From contig NZ_PVZV01000002.1 in assembly GCF_002995495.1 (NCBI RefSeq), positions 496,001 through 560,000 on the forward strand: a stretch of 64,000 nucleotides of DNA. The letters run 5' to 3'. A model generated the notes under the pieces. It was not told where the DNA came from. It searched no databases and was given only the letters and a program-made list of their open reading frames with translations. Of this stretch, positions 14,944 to 23,918 are shown one piece after another. This DNA comes from Actinocorallia populi (GTDB lineage: Bacteria; Actinomycetota; Actinomycetes; Streptosporangiales; Streptosporangiaceae). Numbering within the stretch: the first letter of the stretch is position 1; each line of letters opens with the position of its first letter. Both the position numbers and the translations under genes were made by a program.

Positions 14944-16290
14944 CGGGCGGACGGGGAAGAGTCCCGCGATCAGGGCGGCCGGCAGCGGGACGGCCACGAG
15001 CGTGCCGAGGAACAGCTGCCAGGGGAGGGCGACGAGCGGGCCGGGGTCGCTCCCGTCCATGGCCTCGCCCGGAGGCAGGTCGGTGAGGGTGATGGCCACG
15101 GCGATGCCCGAGGCGCTGCCGGCGAGGACGCCCAAGGCGCAGCCGAGGAGACAGACGAAGCCGGCCTGGTACATCGGGAACAGGCGCCGGACGCCGGGTT
15201 TCGCGCCGGCGGCGGCCAGGACGTCCAGACCGGGGCGGGCGCCGGCGGCCGCCGGCCGGGCCGCGGCCAGGGCCGCGCCGAGCACCAGCAGCAGGGCCGC
15301 GGCGCCGGACACGAGCAACTCGGTGGAGAGGCGGGTCTCCTCCGCACCCCGCTCGGTGTAGAGGTAAGAGGTGTCGTCGCGGATTTCCGTCATCTCGCGC
15401 TTCAACCTCCCGGACTGCTCCACGCTGACCGGAGTGCCGATCAGCAGCGCGCCGGGGCCGGTCTTCAGCCCGGTGCGGGCCGCCGCCTCCGGAGGGAAGA
15501 TCGCGGTGGGGACGCCGCGCAGGCCCGTGGTGGCCCGTACGGCGGGGAGGTCGAAGGTCCGCACGATCTCCGGTGGGTCCTCCTCATGGAACCGGGTGAG
15601 CTCGAAGCGGGCCAGACCGTCCCGCACGACGCCCGGGCGGAAGACCACGACCTTGCCCTCGGCCAGGGCCGAGGCGACCGCAGGGTCGTCCCCGACCAGG
15701 ATCCGTGCCGTCTTCGGATCCGCGATCAGAACCTGGTCGTGCATCCCGCCCTTGAGGCCGCACGGGCCGCTCATGCACAGGGTGTAGCCCTCGACGGGGC
15801 TCAAGAGGCTCTGGTCCGTCTTCTGCAGGTACTCGTCGAACCCATCGGCCTGCGCGGTGGGGACGCCCGGCAGTTCCCGCTCGATCACCGCCCGGACCTC
15901 GGGAGCGGTCCGGGAGGTCAGCCCTCCGACGATCGTGCTCCCCATCGGGTAGAGGCGGGAGTGCAGCGCGTCGTGCCGCATCTCGCTGATCCCGGCGATG
16001 GTGACGGCGGTGAAGCCCGCAGTCGCCGAGAGGACCACCGCGACGGCGGGGACGGTCCGGCCCCGGTTGCGGGCGGCGTCCCGGACGGCGAGCCGCGGGG
16101 CGGGCGGCAGCCGCCGTGCGGTCTTCCCGGCGACGGCCACGGCCGCAGGGGTGATCATGATGAAACCGAGGAAGAGGAGGAGCAGCCCGAAGAGCATGCC
16201 GAGCACCTGACCGGCATCCACCACCGGGCCGGCATTGAAGAAGACGGCAGCCAGGCCGCCGAGGACGCAGACCAGGCCGAGCACGTTCAT
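14911..16290 (-). CDS. C-terminal half of an FtsX-like ABC permease (N-terminally truncated paralog)
   Basis: The protein from ATG 16290 is 459 residues and aligns end to end with about residues 199-658 of the full-length permease encoded at 16529-18505. Shared features include the first-helix pair, the RLAVRDAxRNR segment, the extracellular domain and three C-terminal helices. The first FtsX half (about 200 residues) is missing. GAAGG six bases before ATG 16290 makes this a believable start. The frame is open to 16413, but those extra codons come from a decayed permease remnant. It may be a pseudogene in progress or a functional half-permease that pairs with the full-length protein. Confidence 0.7.
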   Translation of the reverse strand: MNVLGLVCVLGGLAAVFFNAGPVVDAGQVLGMLFGLLLLFLGFIMITPAAVAVAGKTARRLPPAPRLAVRDAARNRGRTVPAVAVVLSATAGFTAVTIAGISEMRHDALHSRLYPMGSTIVGGLTSRTAPEVRAVIERELPGVPTAQADGFDEYLQKTDQSLLSPVEGYTLCMSGPCGLKGGMHDQVLIADPKTARILVGDDPAVASALAEGKVVVFRPGVVRDGLARFELTRFHEEDPPEIVRTFDLPAVRATTGLRGVPTAIFPPEAAARTGLKTGPGALLIGTPVSVEQSGRLKREMTEIRDDTSYLYTERGAEETRLSTELLVSGAAALLLVLGAALAAARPAAAGARPGLDVLAAAGAKPGVRRLFPMYQAGFVCLLGCALGVLAGSASGIAVAITLTDLPPGEAMDGSDPGPLVALPWQLFLGTLVAVPLPAALIAGLFPVRPKDDRPLTHRG

Positions 16291-16384
16291 GATCATCCTT
16301 CGGGGGGCGGAAGGCGGGAGAGGGCGGCCTTGGGGGGCGGGGCTCCGGCGATGGTCTTCCGTCGCCGCGTGGTGGTTCCGGGAG

Positions 16385-16500
16385 CGCCTCCGCCCGTGCA
16401 CGGCCACGAACATACCGAGGAGCGGCTGCAGGGAGGGCGACGAGAAAAGCCGGGGCCGCTCCCGTCACCGATCTCGTCCGGAGACAGGTCGGTGACGGGA
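16385..16500 (-). pseudogene. Remnant tail of a third FtsX-like permease
   Basis: Bases 16401-16495 align closely, with few gaps, to 14991-15090, the C-terminal coding part of the truncated permease. In minus-strand translation TDLSPDEIGDGSGPG corresponds to TDLPPGEAMDGSDPG; the frame then shifts and continues as LGMFVAVHG, matching LGTLVAVPLP. Only about the last 38 codons survive, immediately after the stop of the full-length permease. This points to tandem permease duplication followed by deletion. Confidence 0.7.
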
Positions 16501-16510
16501 GCGGCCCCGG
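16450..16510 (-). terminator. Terminator of the PadR/ABC exporter operon
   Basis: A perfect 22-bp inverted repeat with a 17-base loop (arms 16450-16471 and 16489-16510) begins 18 bases after the full-length permease stop. In the minus direction it runs into CTTTTCT. It is built partly from the permease remnant sequence, so the third permease piece may be cut off from the operon promoter. Confidence 0.8.
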
Positions 16511-16528
16511 TTCGGACGGCCGCCGTGG

Positions 16529-18505
16529 TCAGGTGGCGGCGCGTTCGGGCAGGGTCTCTTCGCCGCGCACGGACAGGGCGGTCACCGCGGACGCCACCAG
16601 GGGGACGCCGGCGAGCACGGCGAGCAGGAACAGCCACGGTATGTCGATGATCACTCCGTGGGAGGGGACGCCCTCATTCGATCCGGTGGTGGTCAGTGGA
16701 TAGGCCACCGCGATGCCCGGACCGGCGCCCGCCAGCAGGCCCAGCGCGCAGCCGAGGACCGCGATGTAGCCGGTCTGCGCCATGAGGAGCAGGCGGCGGG
16801 TGACGGGCCGCGCGCCGACGGCGGTGAGCGTCGCCAGGTCCGGCCGGGAGTCGGCGGCGGCGAGCCCGGTGGCGATCAGCGCCCCGGCCAGCACCAGCAC
16901 GGCGGCCATGACGCCCAGTATCAGCAGCGGCAGGGCGAACGACTCGTTGAAGCCGCGCTCGGTGTACACCTCCAGGCCTCCGCTGATCTGCTCGATCTCC
17001 GCGGTGAGCCGACTCTGCTCCTTCTCGCCGAGGGGGGCGTCGACGACCAGCGCGAAGGGCGCGGATTCCAGCTCGGCCTCTTCGAGGGCCTTCGGCGGGA
17101 TCAACACACCGGGAACGCCTTCAAAGGGCTGCACCTGCACAGCGGGCAGCTGCACGGTGCGTTCTTCTCTCTCGATGCCGTCGTACTGGTCGGCGGTGAA
17201 AGCCGCCTGACCGTCTCGTACCGCGCCGGTGGCGAAGACGACGACCTTGCCTTCGTCCAGCGCTTCGGTGACGGCCGGATCGTCACGGCCCAGCAGCAGC
17301 CGTGCCCCCGCCGAGTCGGTGATGACCTGGTTGTCACCGCGGGGGCCGGGATGGAACCGGGAGAGGTCGCAGGCCTCCTTTCCGCACAGCATCCACAGGA
17401 GCGTTCCCACTCCGTACCCTTCGACTATCGCGTGCCCCTGCCGGGAGCCAGGGGGCTCATAGGGCATGTACCCGACGCGGGCGGTGCTGCGGGAGGGCAG
17501 CATCCGCTGCACGGCGGCCTCCACCCGCTGGGCCTGCTCCTCCGAGACCAGCGGCTTGACGGTGGTCTGGCCCGCCTGCAGCCGCGGCCGGTATTCGACC
17601 CGCTCCTGGTCGAAGTCGCTGGCACCGCCGATCGCCAGGGCGGTCAGCGCGGCCGTGACCGCCATGATCGCGGCGATGGCGGGCGCGGTGCGCACCCGGT
17701 TGCGGTCGGCGTCGCGGACGGCCAGGCGCAGCGGCAGCGGCAGCCGGTCGGCGAGCCGGGCGGTCAGCGCGATGACGGCGGGGGTGGCCAGGACGAAGCC
17801 GATGATGAGCAGCGCCGCGCCGATCGCCGCGCTGAACTCGCGCAGGTCGTCCATGCCCAGCGGGATCACCGCGCCGCCCGCGGCGATCAGGAGCACCCCC
17901 AGGACCGGCAGGCCGCGCCGGGGCGACGGCGCGTTCCGGTGCCCGGAGAGGACCTCGGCGGTGTCCGTGCGGGACGCCTGGCGTGCGGGGGCGTAGGCGG
18001 CGGCCAGCCCGCTCAGCACGGCGGTGAGGACGATGGCGGCCATCCAGAGCCAGGGTGTCTCCCAGGGCGCGAGGTCCCCCCGGGGGCGGGTCTCGGCCAG
18101 GACCAGCCGTCCCGCCCAGCCGAAGAGGAGGCCGAAGCCGGTGCCGACCAGCCCGCCCAGACCGCCGAGCAGCAGGCCCGAGCAGAGCACCACGGCCCGC
18201 AGCTGGCCGGGGGAGCCGCCGGCGGCCGAGACCAGTGCCAGCAGCCGGCGCTGGCGGCGCAGCCCCACGGCGAAGGCGGGACCGGCCAGCAGGACCGTCT
18301 CCAGCACCACCATCGCGATGATCAGCGCGTTCACCGCGGTTCCCGCGGCGCCCCCTCCCACGAGCCGGGAAGTGCCCAGGAGCAGCGGGAGGGCGGTGAA
18401 GGCGGCGACCGGGAGGGCGATCATCGCGATGATCAGGGCGGAGCGCGGCCGGGAGTTCAGGGCGTCGCGCCAGGCGAGGCGCAGCGCCGCGCGCAGGCCG
18501 TTCAT
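16529..18505 (-). CDS. FtsX-like ABC transporter permease (full length)
   Basis: A 658-residue membrane protein with two FtsX-type halves: helices near residues 22-45, 60-82, 105-135 and 155-172, then a second set from about 200, a large extracytoplasmic domain (about 290-510), and three C-terminal helices. It pairs with the ATPase at 18502, which its start overlaps by four bases (ATGA). With the PadR regulator upstream this is a typical actinobacterial PadR-ABC exporter. Such systems often handle peptides, lipids or antibiotics; the substrate cannot be read from sequence. Confidence 0.88.
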   Translation of the reverse strand: MNGLRAALRLAWRDALNSRPRSALIIAMIALPVAAFTALPLLLGTSRLVGGGAAGTAVNALIIAMVVLETVLLAGPAFAVGLRRQRRLLALVSAAGGSPGQLRAVVLCSGLLLGGLGGLVGTGFGLLFGWAGRLVLAETRPRGDLAPWETPWLWMAAIVLTAVLSGLAAAYAPARQASRTDTAEVLSGHRNAPSPRRGLPVLGVLLIAAGGAVIPLGMDDLREFSAAIGAALLIIGFVLATPAVIALTARLADRLPLPLRLAVRDADRNRVRTAPAIAAIMAVTAALTALAIGGASDFDQERVEYRPRLQAGQTTVKPLVSEEQAQRVEAAVQRMLPSRSTARVGYMPYEPPGSRQGHAIVEGYGVGTLLWMLCGKEACDLSRFHPGPRGDNQVITDSAGARLLLGRDDPAVTEALDEGKVVVFATGAVRDGQAAFTADQYDGIEREERTVQLPAVQVQPFEGVPGVLIPPKALEEAELESAPFALVVDAPLGEKEQSRLTAEIEQISGGLEVYTERGFNESFALPLLILGVMAAVLVLAGALIATGLAAADSRPDLATLTAVGARPVTRRLLLMAQTGYIAVLGCALGLLAGAGPGIAVAYPLTTTGSNEGVPSHGVIIDIPWLFLLAVLAGVPLVASAVTALSVRGEETLPERAAT

Positions 18506-19215
18506 CTGTTCTCCAGAAGGATCTCGGGTCCGGGGGCGGGCTCGGTGGAGTCGACGGCCAGGCCGTCGCGCAGGAAGACCACGCGGTCGGCCCAGGCCGC
18601 GTGCCGGGACTCATGGGTGACCATCAGACACGCCGCGCCGGCGTCGCAGCGGGCGCGCAGCACCCGCATGATCTCCTCGCCGCCCCGGGAGTCCAGGGCT
18701 CCGGCGGGTTCGTCGGCCAGGATCAGCCGCCGTTCGCCGACCAGGGCGCGGGCGATGGCCACGCGCTGGCGCTGGCCGCCGGACAGCTCTTCGGGGAAGC
18801 GGCCCGCCTCGCCGACGAGCCCGACCTCGGCCAGCGCGGACATGGCGTCGGCGCGGGCCCTGCGGGTGCGCACGCCGTCCAGCTCGCGGGGGAGCATGAC
18901 GTTCTCCGCGGCGGTGAGCGACGGGATCAGGTTGAGCTCCTGGAAGACGTAGCCGACGGCGCGGCGGCGCAGCGCTGCCCGCGCCGAGACGTCCATGCCC
19001 GTCAGGTCGGTCCCGGAGACGACGACCCTGCCCCGGGTGGGGGTGATCAGCCCGCCCGCCAGGTTGAGCAGCGTGGACTTGCCGGAGCCGGAGGGGCCCA
19101 TCACGGCGACGAACTCGCCGGGCAGGACGGTCAGGGACAGGCCGCGCAGGGCCTGGACGAGGCCAGCCCCGCTGCCGTGCTCGCGGTGGACGTCATCGAG
19201 TTCGAGCACGCTCAT
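18502..19215 (-). CDS. ABC transporter ATP-binding protein (MacB/LolD type)
   Basis: A 237-residue nucleotide-binding subunit with Walker A GPSGSGKST, Q-loop (VFQELNLIPSLTAAENV), signature LSGGQRQRVAIARAL, Walker B LILADEPAGALD and the switch histidine in MVTHESRHA. It energises the FtsX-like permease next to it. Its ATG lies inside the 3' end of padR (23-base overlap), so regulator, ATPase and permease form one coupled operon under the PadR operator. Confidence 0.93.
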   Translation of the reverse strand: MSVLELDDVHREHGSGAGLVQALRGLSLTVLPGEFVAVMGPSGSGKSTLLNLAGGLITPTRGRVVVSGTDLTGMDVSARAALRRRAVGYVFQELNLIPSLTAAENVMLPRELDGVRTRRARADAMSALAEVGLVGEAGRFPEELSGGQRQRVAIARALVGERRLILADEPAGALDSRGGEEIMRVLRARCDAGAACLMVTHESRHAAWADRVVFLRDGLAVDSTEPAPGPEILLENR

Positions 19216-19768
19216 CGGTCTCCTCGTCTACGGGGGGTGCGGCGGCGGGCGCCGGGGCGGGCGGAGCGGCGTGCAGCAGGGAGGCCTCGCAGTGGTCGAG
19301 CCAGCGGATCTCGGCCTCCGCCTGGAAGATCATCGAGTCCAGGACCAGGGGCCAGGCCGGTCCCTCGGCGGAGGACTTGAGGCGGGTCAGGTCGCGCATG
19401 GCGCGCAGGGTGGCCGAGCGCTGGGCCTGGACCACGGCGCGGACGTCGACGCCGGGGCTGGTCAGGGCGAGCGCGAGTTTGACCGCGAGTTCGTCGCGGG
19501 GCCGCTCGGTGCGGGTGAGGGGGGTGGCGAACCAGTCGCGGACCTCGGCGGCGCCCTTCTCGGTGAGGGTGTAGACCGAGCGGCCCTCCTCGTCCTGGCC
19601 CCCGCCGAGGACGAGGCCGTCGCGCTCCAGGCGGCCGAGGGTGGAGTAGACCTGGCCGATGTTGAGCGGCCAGGTGCTGCCGGTCGCCGCCTCGAACTCC
19701 GAGCGCAGCTGGTAGCCGTAGCGGGGCCCGCGGGAGAGCAGGGCCAGCAGGCTGTGGCGGATGGACAT
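19193..19768 (-). CDS. PadR family transcriptional regulator
   Basis: A 191-residue PadR protein. The N-terminal winged helix (MSIRHSLLALLSRGPRYGYQ, then NIGQVYSTLGRLERDGLV) is followed by the C-terminal dimerisation helices of the PadR/Vir group. ATG 19768 matches the conserved family N-terminus; the upstream codons run through the operator and are unlikely to be translated. It starts the operon with the ABC exporter and probably represses it until a ligand binds. It overlaps the ATPase gene by 23 bases. Confidence 0.9.
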   Translation of the reverse strand: MSIRHSLLALLSRGPRYGYQLRSEFEAATGSTWPLNIGQVYSTLGRLERDGLVLGGGQDEEGRSVYTLTEKGAAEVRDWFATPLTRTERPRDELAVKLALALTSPGVDVRAVVQAQRSATLRAMRDLTRLKSSAEGPAWPLVLDSMIFQAEAEIRWLDHCEASLLHAAPPAPAPAAAPPVDEETDERARTR

Positions 19769-19797
19769 GCATACTGAGTATGCATACCGAGTATGCA
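19768..19797. promoter_or_regulatory. Tandem PadR-type operator
   Basis: Two consecutive 13-bp units, GCATACTGAGTAT and GCATACCGAGTAT, form overlapping ATAC-n3-GTAT inverted repeats that touch the padR start codon. PadR proteins typically bind such ATAC/GTAT-type palindromes at their own promoters. The site lies between padR and the divergent gene at 19900 and could control both. Confidence 0.75.
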
Positions 19798-19899
19798 CGC
19801 CGCAAGGACTCTCGATTTTCGGTCCGTGTCGCTCCGGTGTTGCGGGTGTCCGCGGCAATACGGTTCAGGGATCTGGAAAGTCCCGGGGAGCCCGCAGAA

Positions 19900-20655
19900 G
19901 TGACCACACCCACCCGTAAGCCCGTTCTCAGCCTCACGCGCGACCTCCTACGCGTCTACGACCAGCGGTTCCTCCAGGTGGAGCAGCCCGTGCGGCGGCA
20001 GGTGGTGACGGCGACCAAGGGCATGCTCTGCGGTCTGCTCACCGCCGACCTGCGCCAGGAGCTCCCCGAGCGGGAGCGGCTGCGCGCCTTCTGCATCGAG
20101 AACGAGCTCTTCGACGAGCTGGAGCGGCTCATCGCGGACGAGGCCGCCGGGCGCAGGGAGGGCGCGGTCGTCGTCGGCGGCCGGGTCTACGCGGTCTACC
20201 CCTACCTGCGCGGGGTGCCCCGCCAGGACGCCGACATCACCGCCGAGGTCGGCGTCGAGCACCGCCTGGAGTCGATGGCCTGGAGCAAGGGGCTGCTGAA
20301 GGTCAGGGGATGGGCGAGAATCGCCCGAATCCAAGCAAAAGATCCGATGGTCCGGCTGCTCGCGAGCGACGGCAGGCAGGAGCTGCCGGTCGAGACCGAG
20401 CCCGACGGCGACGGATTCGAGGCGCTGCTGGACCTGCCCGAGCGCGGCTCCTGGACGGTCCACGTCGAGGTGCGGACGCTGGGTCTGCGCAGGTCGGCGC
20501 CGTTCGGCACCCACCTGGCCGAGGGGTTCCGGCTCCCCCCGGAACGCGAGGGTGCGTCCTTCGATCTCGACGAGGGGCTGCGGATCGCGTACGGGCCCCG
20601 CGAGGCGGTGAGACCCCGTCGTTCCTGGCGGTTCTGGCGTGGAGGTCAGGCGTGA
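19900..20655 (+). CDS. Conserved hypothetical protein
   Basis: A 251-residue protein I cannot assign. From GTG 19900 it has an N-terminal helical part (RDLLRVYDQRFLQVEQPVRRQ) and a C-terminal part rich in predicted strands (about residues 120-225), resembling the beta-sandwich accessory domains appended to some actinobacterial transferases. There is no signal peptide or membrane helix. The open frame reaches 19780, but that part overlaps the PadR operator. A less GC-rich patch occurs around 20310-20345. It is divergent from padR and lies 92 bases upstream of serA. Confidence 0.6.
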   Translation: MTTPTRKPVLSLTRDLLRVYDQRFLQVEQPVRRQVVTATKGMLCGLLTADLRQELPERERLRAFCIENELFDELERLIADEAAGRREGAVVVGGRVYAVYPYLRGVPRQDADITAEVGVEHRLESMAWSKGLLKVRGWARIARIQAKDPMVRLLASDGRQELPVETEPDGDGFEALLDLPERGSWTVHVEVRTLGLRRSAPFGTHLAEGFRLPPEREGASFDLDEGLRIAYGPREAVRPRRSWRFWRGGQA

Positions 20656-20747
20656 GCCCCCGGCGGGGATAGACTTTGACGCGGGCGCGGCACGAGGGCG
20701 TGGCGGCCTCCAACCTGCAGAGACCTCTCACCCCAAGGAACCCCACG

Positions 20748-22337
20748 TTGAGTAAGCCAGTCGTCCTCGTCGCCGAAGAGCTGTCCCCGGCCGGTATCGC
20801 CGTCCTGGAAAACGACTTCGAGGTCAGGTACGTGGACGGTGCCGACCGTGACGCCCTCCTCCCGGCGGTCGCCGACGTCGACGCTCTGATCATCCGTTCC
20901 GCCACCAAGGCCAACGCCGAGGTGTTCGAGCACGCCAAGCGGCTGCGGGTCGTGGCCCGCGCCGGCGTCGGCCTCGACAACGTCGACGTCGAGGCGGCCA
21001 CCAAGGCCGGCGTTATGGTCGTCAACGCGCCGACCTCCAACATCGTCACCGCCGCCGAGCACGCCATCGCGCTGCTGCTGGCCACCGCCCGGAACGTTCC
21101 GCAGGGCCACGCCGCGCTCAAGCAGGGCGAGTGGAAGCGCTCCAAGTACACCGGCGTCGAGCTGCAGGGCAAGACCGTCGGCGTGCTGGGCCTGGGCCGC
21201 ATCGGCGTCCTGGCGGCCCAGCGGCTCGCCGGGTTCGACATGGAGATCATCGCCTACGACCCCTACATCCAGGCCGCCCGCGCCGCCCAGCTCGGCGTGC
21301 GCCTGGTCTCCCTGGACGAGCTGCTGCAGCAGTCGGACTTCATCACCGTCCACCTGCCCAAGACCAAGGAGACCCTGGGTCTCATCGGCGACCGCGAGCT
21401 GCGCCTGGTCAAGCCCGAGGTGCGCATCATCAACGCCGCGCGCGGCGGCATCGTGGACGAGGCGGCGCTCGACCTGGCGCTGACCGAGGGCCGCGTCGCC
21501 GGCGCCGGCCTGGACGTGTTCTCCAGCGAGCCGTGCACCGACAGCCCGCTGTTCAAGCACGACAACGTGGTCATCACCCCGCACCTGGGCGCCTCCACCC
21601 ACGAGGCGCAGGAGAAGGCCGGCACCCAGGTCGCCAAGTCGGTGAAGCTGGCCCTGTCGGGCGAGTTCGTGCCGGACGCCGTCAACGTCCAGGGCGGCGC
21701 CGTGGCCGAGGACCTCAAGCCGGGCCTGCCGCTGACCGAGAAGCTCGGCCGCATCTTCACCTCCCTGGCCCAGGGCGTTCCGGTGCGCCTGGACGTGATC
21801 GTCCGCGGCGAGATCACCGCCCACGACGTCAAGGTGCTGGAGCTCGCCGCGCTCAAGGGCGTCTTCAGCGGGGTCGTCGAGGAGTCGGTGACCTTCGTCA
21901 ACGCGCCGCTGCTCGCCGGCGAGCGCGGCGTCGAGGTCTCGCTGACCACCAGCGAGGAGTCCCCGGTGTGGCGCAACGTCATCACCGTCAAGGGCACCAT
22001 GGCCGACGGCGAGGTCATCTCGGTCTCCGGCACCCTGTCGGGCCCGCGCCACCTGGAGCGCGTCGTGGAGATCAACGGCTTCGACGTGGAGCTCACCCCC
22101 GCCCCGCACATGGCGGTCCTGGGCTACGTCGACAAGCCGGGCGTCATCGGCGTCATCGGCAAGCTGCTGGGCGACCGCGGCGTCAACATCGCGGGCATGC
22201 AGGTCGGCCGCGACGCCAAGGGCGGCAAGGCGCTGACCGTGCTGACCGTCGACTCGGCGATCGCCCAGGACGACCTGGAGACCATCGCCGCCGAGATCGG
22301 CGCCGGCCTGGTCCGCCAGATCGAGCTCGCCGACTGA
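20748..22337 (+). CDS. serA: D-3-phosphoglycerate dehydrogenase (long form)
   Basis: SerA oxidises 3-phosphoglycerate with NAD+ as the first step of serine synthesis. The 529-residue actinobacterial type has the NAD motif GLGRIG, catalytic Arg/Glu/His elements (ARAGVGLDNVD, INAARGGIVDE, TPHLGASTHEAQ), the intervening ASB domain and a C-terminal ACT domain (GYVDKPGVIGVIGKLL) for serine feedback. TTG 20748 follows AAGGAA and fits the family start (SKPVVLVAEEL). serA sits in the expected place between ilvC and leuB, although accessory genes separate it from both. Confidence 0.95.
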   Translation: MSKPVVLVAEELSPAGIAVLENDFEVRYVDGADRDALLPAVADVDALIIRSATKANAEVFEHAKRLRVVARAGVGLDNVDVEAATKAGVMVVNAPTSNIVTAAEHAIALLLATARNVPQGHAALKQGEWKRSKYTGVELQGKTVGVLGLGRIGVLAAQRLAGFDMEIIAYDPYIQAARAAQLGVRLVSLDELLQQSDFITVHLPKTKETLGLIGDRELRLVKPEVRIINAARGGIVDEAALDLALTEGRVAGAGLDVFSSEPCTDSPLFKHDNVVITPHLGASTHEAQEKAGTQVAKSVKLALSGEFVPDAVNVQGGAVAEDLKPGLPLTEKLGRIFTSLAQGVPVRLDVIVRGEITAHDVKVLELAALKGVFSGVVEESVTFVNAPLLAGERGVEVSLTTSEESPVWRNVITVKGTMADGEVISVSGTLSGPRHLERVVEINGFDVELTPAPHMAVLGYVDKPGVIGVIGKLLGDRGVNIAGMQVGRDAKGGKALTVLTVDSAIAQDDLETIAAEIGAGLVRQIELAD

Positions 22338-22386
22338 GGCGCCTCACGGCACCCGCACGGGTAGGCTGAACGCAGCCAGTACACGG

Positions 22387-22420
22387 ACACCCTTCCGGCT
22401 TCGCCGGGAGGGTGTTTCCT
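22387..22420 (+). terminator. Rho-independent terminator after serA
   Basis: A 13-bp stem (ACACCCTTCCGGC with GCCGGGAGGGTGT, loop TTC) is followed by TTCCTTTTG. It ends serA transcription and separates it from the WXG operon. Confidence 0.85.
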
Positions 22421-22521
22421 TTTGCTCCGGTCCTTCCCTTTTCTCGGTGATCTCCGGAGAGGTCCGTGATCGACTCACTAGAGTGAGGCGCTCTCGGGGA
22501 CGCGGAGCGAAAGGCAGGTTC

Positions 22522-23601
22522 ATGAGTTTCGAAGTGAAACCGTCGGCCATTGCGAACTTCGGCGCCGATATGAAGGCCCTGTCCACCGACACCACGACGG
22601 CGAAGACCTATGTGCAGAACCACCTGGACATCACGGCGGGCGACGCCAGGATGTTCTTCACCGCGGCGGGCCAGGTGGAGCAGCTGCGGACCACGATCCT
22701 GAACACGCTCACCAGGCTGGAGCAGCTCGGCACCGCCTGCTCCACCGAGCTGGCCAACACCGCCGACATGTACCGCAAGGCCGACCTCGCGGCGATCCGC
22801 GAGATGGACCGGGTGATGGCGCGGACCGAGGTCACGCCCGAGCCGCCCCCGGCGAACCCGGCGGCAGGGCTATCCGAGCTTCCGGGCGCCAGGCTCACCG
22901 AGCCGGCGCCCAAGGACCCCATCCCCAAGGTCGCCGACATGTTCCTGTCCTGCGCCGACTACATCAGCCCCAGCCACTGGTTCCTGTGGGCGATGGGCAA
23001 GGTCTGCGGCGTCAACCCGGCCGAGTGGATCGCCAAGGAGCTCGCCGGGGACTGGGAGAAGCTCTCCAAGGCGGGAGCGGCGCTGGAGAACCTCTCGGAG
23101 TTCCACACCGTCTACGCCCGCGCCCTGGACACCGAGGCGGACAAGATGTTCGCGAGCTGGAAGGGGAACGCGGCCGACGCCTGCGACGCCTACTTCGACG
23201 ACTTCGAGCAGCAGGTCCAGACCCTGGTGTCGCCGACCAGGAACGCCGGGTCGCAGTGCCAGTCGCTCGCCTACGGCATGTGGGGGATGGCCAAGAGCAT
23301 CGTGAGCCTGCTCGAACTGCTCGCGGACGAACTGCTGTACATCGCGGTCGTCGCGGCGGCGGGCGCGGCCAGCTCGACGTTCAGCGCGCTGATCGGCCCG
23401 ACGATCGCGCTGGGGGTCATCGCCTGGCGGATCAGCCGGGCCATCAAGATCTGGAAGCAGATCCTGGTGACGCACGGGGCCGCCTGGACGGCGGTGACGG
23501 GCTTCAGCGGCGTCATCGCCGGCTACATGGGCGGGATGAACGGGATGGAGACCCAGCGGCTGCCCGGATCGGGCTACGACCACCCGGCGGTGAACGCGTG
23601 A
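22522..23601 (+). CDS. WXG100/ESX-like protein with membrane helices
   Basis: A 359-residue protein. The first about 100 residues are all-helical and resemble EspC/ESX-type secretion targets (MSFEVKPSAIANFGADMKAL). A Pro-rich linker follows, then a second helical hairpin with the turn W213-K214-G215 (FASWKGNAADACDAYF), the classic WXG signature. Near residues 265-310 are two hydrophobic segments (LLYIAVVAAAGAASSTFSALIG), as in large actinobacterial WXG proteins. It heads a three-gene operon whose members overlap by four bases. No EccC, EccD or other type VII machinery is in the window. Start ATG 22522 follows AAAGGCAGG. Confidence 0.75.
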   Translation: MSFEVKPSAIANFGADMKALSTDTTTAKTYVQNHLDITAGDARMFFTAAGQVEQLRTTILNTLTRLEQLGTACSTELANTADMYRKADLAAIREMDRVMARTEVTPEPPPANPAAGLSELPGARLTEPAPKDPIPKVADMFLSCADYISPSHWFLWAMGKVCGVNPAEWIAKELAGDWEKLSKAGAALENLSEFHTVYARALDTEADKMFASWKGNAADACDAYFDDFEQQVQTLVSPTRNAGSQCQSLAYGMWGMAKSIVSLLELLADELLYIAVVAAAGAASSTFSALIGPTIALGVIAWRISRAIKIWKQILVTHGAAWTAVTGFSGVIAGYMGGMNGMETQRLPGSGYDHPAVNA

Positions 23602-23918
23602 ACGACGACGACCCCCTGCTGGGCTTCACCCGCGGTGACGTCGCCAAGGCCAAGATCCTGCGCGACTCGTTGCGGACGCTGCGCGAGAACAGCCAGGACC
23701 CCGCCTTCCGCAAGCTGATGGACGACGTGCTCGCCGGCCGAGCCACGTTGCGCCAGGCCACCGGTACGCAGGTGTTCGACCGGGAGGTGACTCCGCTGGT
23801 GATGAAGACCGCGGAGCGGATGGAGGAGCTCTCCGAGGAGGATATGGAGCGGCTGGCCGCCGAGGGCGAGGCCGTGGAGGCCGAGATCAACGCGCGTTAC
23901 GAGGGGCGGGGCCGGTGA
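23598..23918 (+). CDS. Hypothetical protein in WXG operon
   Basis: A 106-residue, strongly charged and probably all-helical soluble protein (GDVAKAKILRDSLRTLRENS; acidic C-terminal helix). No family recognised. Its GTG overlaps the stop of the WXG gene (GTGA), and its own stop overlaps the next start in the same way, so the three are translationally coupled. A partner or chaperone role for the WXG protein is a guess from context only. Confidence 0.7.
   Translation: MNDDDPLLGFTRGDVAKAKILRDSLRTLRENSQDPAFRKLMDDVLAGRATLRQATGTQVFDREVTPLVMKTAERMEELSEEDMERLAAEGEAVEAEINARYEGRGR

Noticed and set aside
16291-16413. Longer N-terminus for the truncated permease (start at 16413)
   Set aside because: These codons belong to the frameshifted remnant of another permease tail, and no ribosome site precedes 16413. 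ATG 16290 has GAAGG and aligns with the linker of the full-length paralog.
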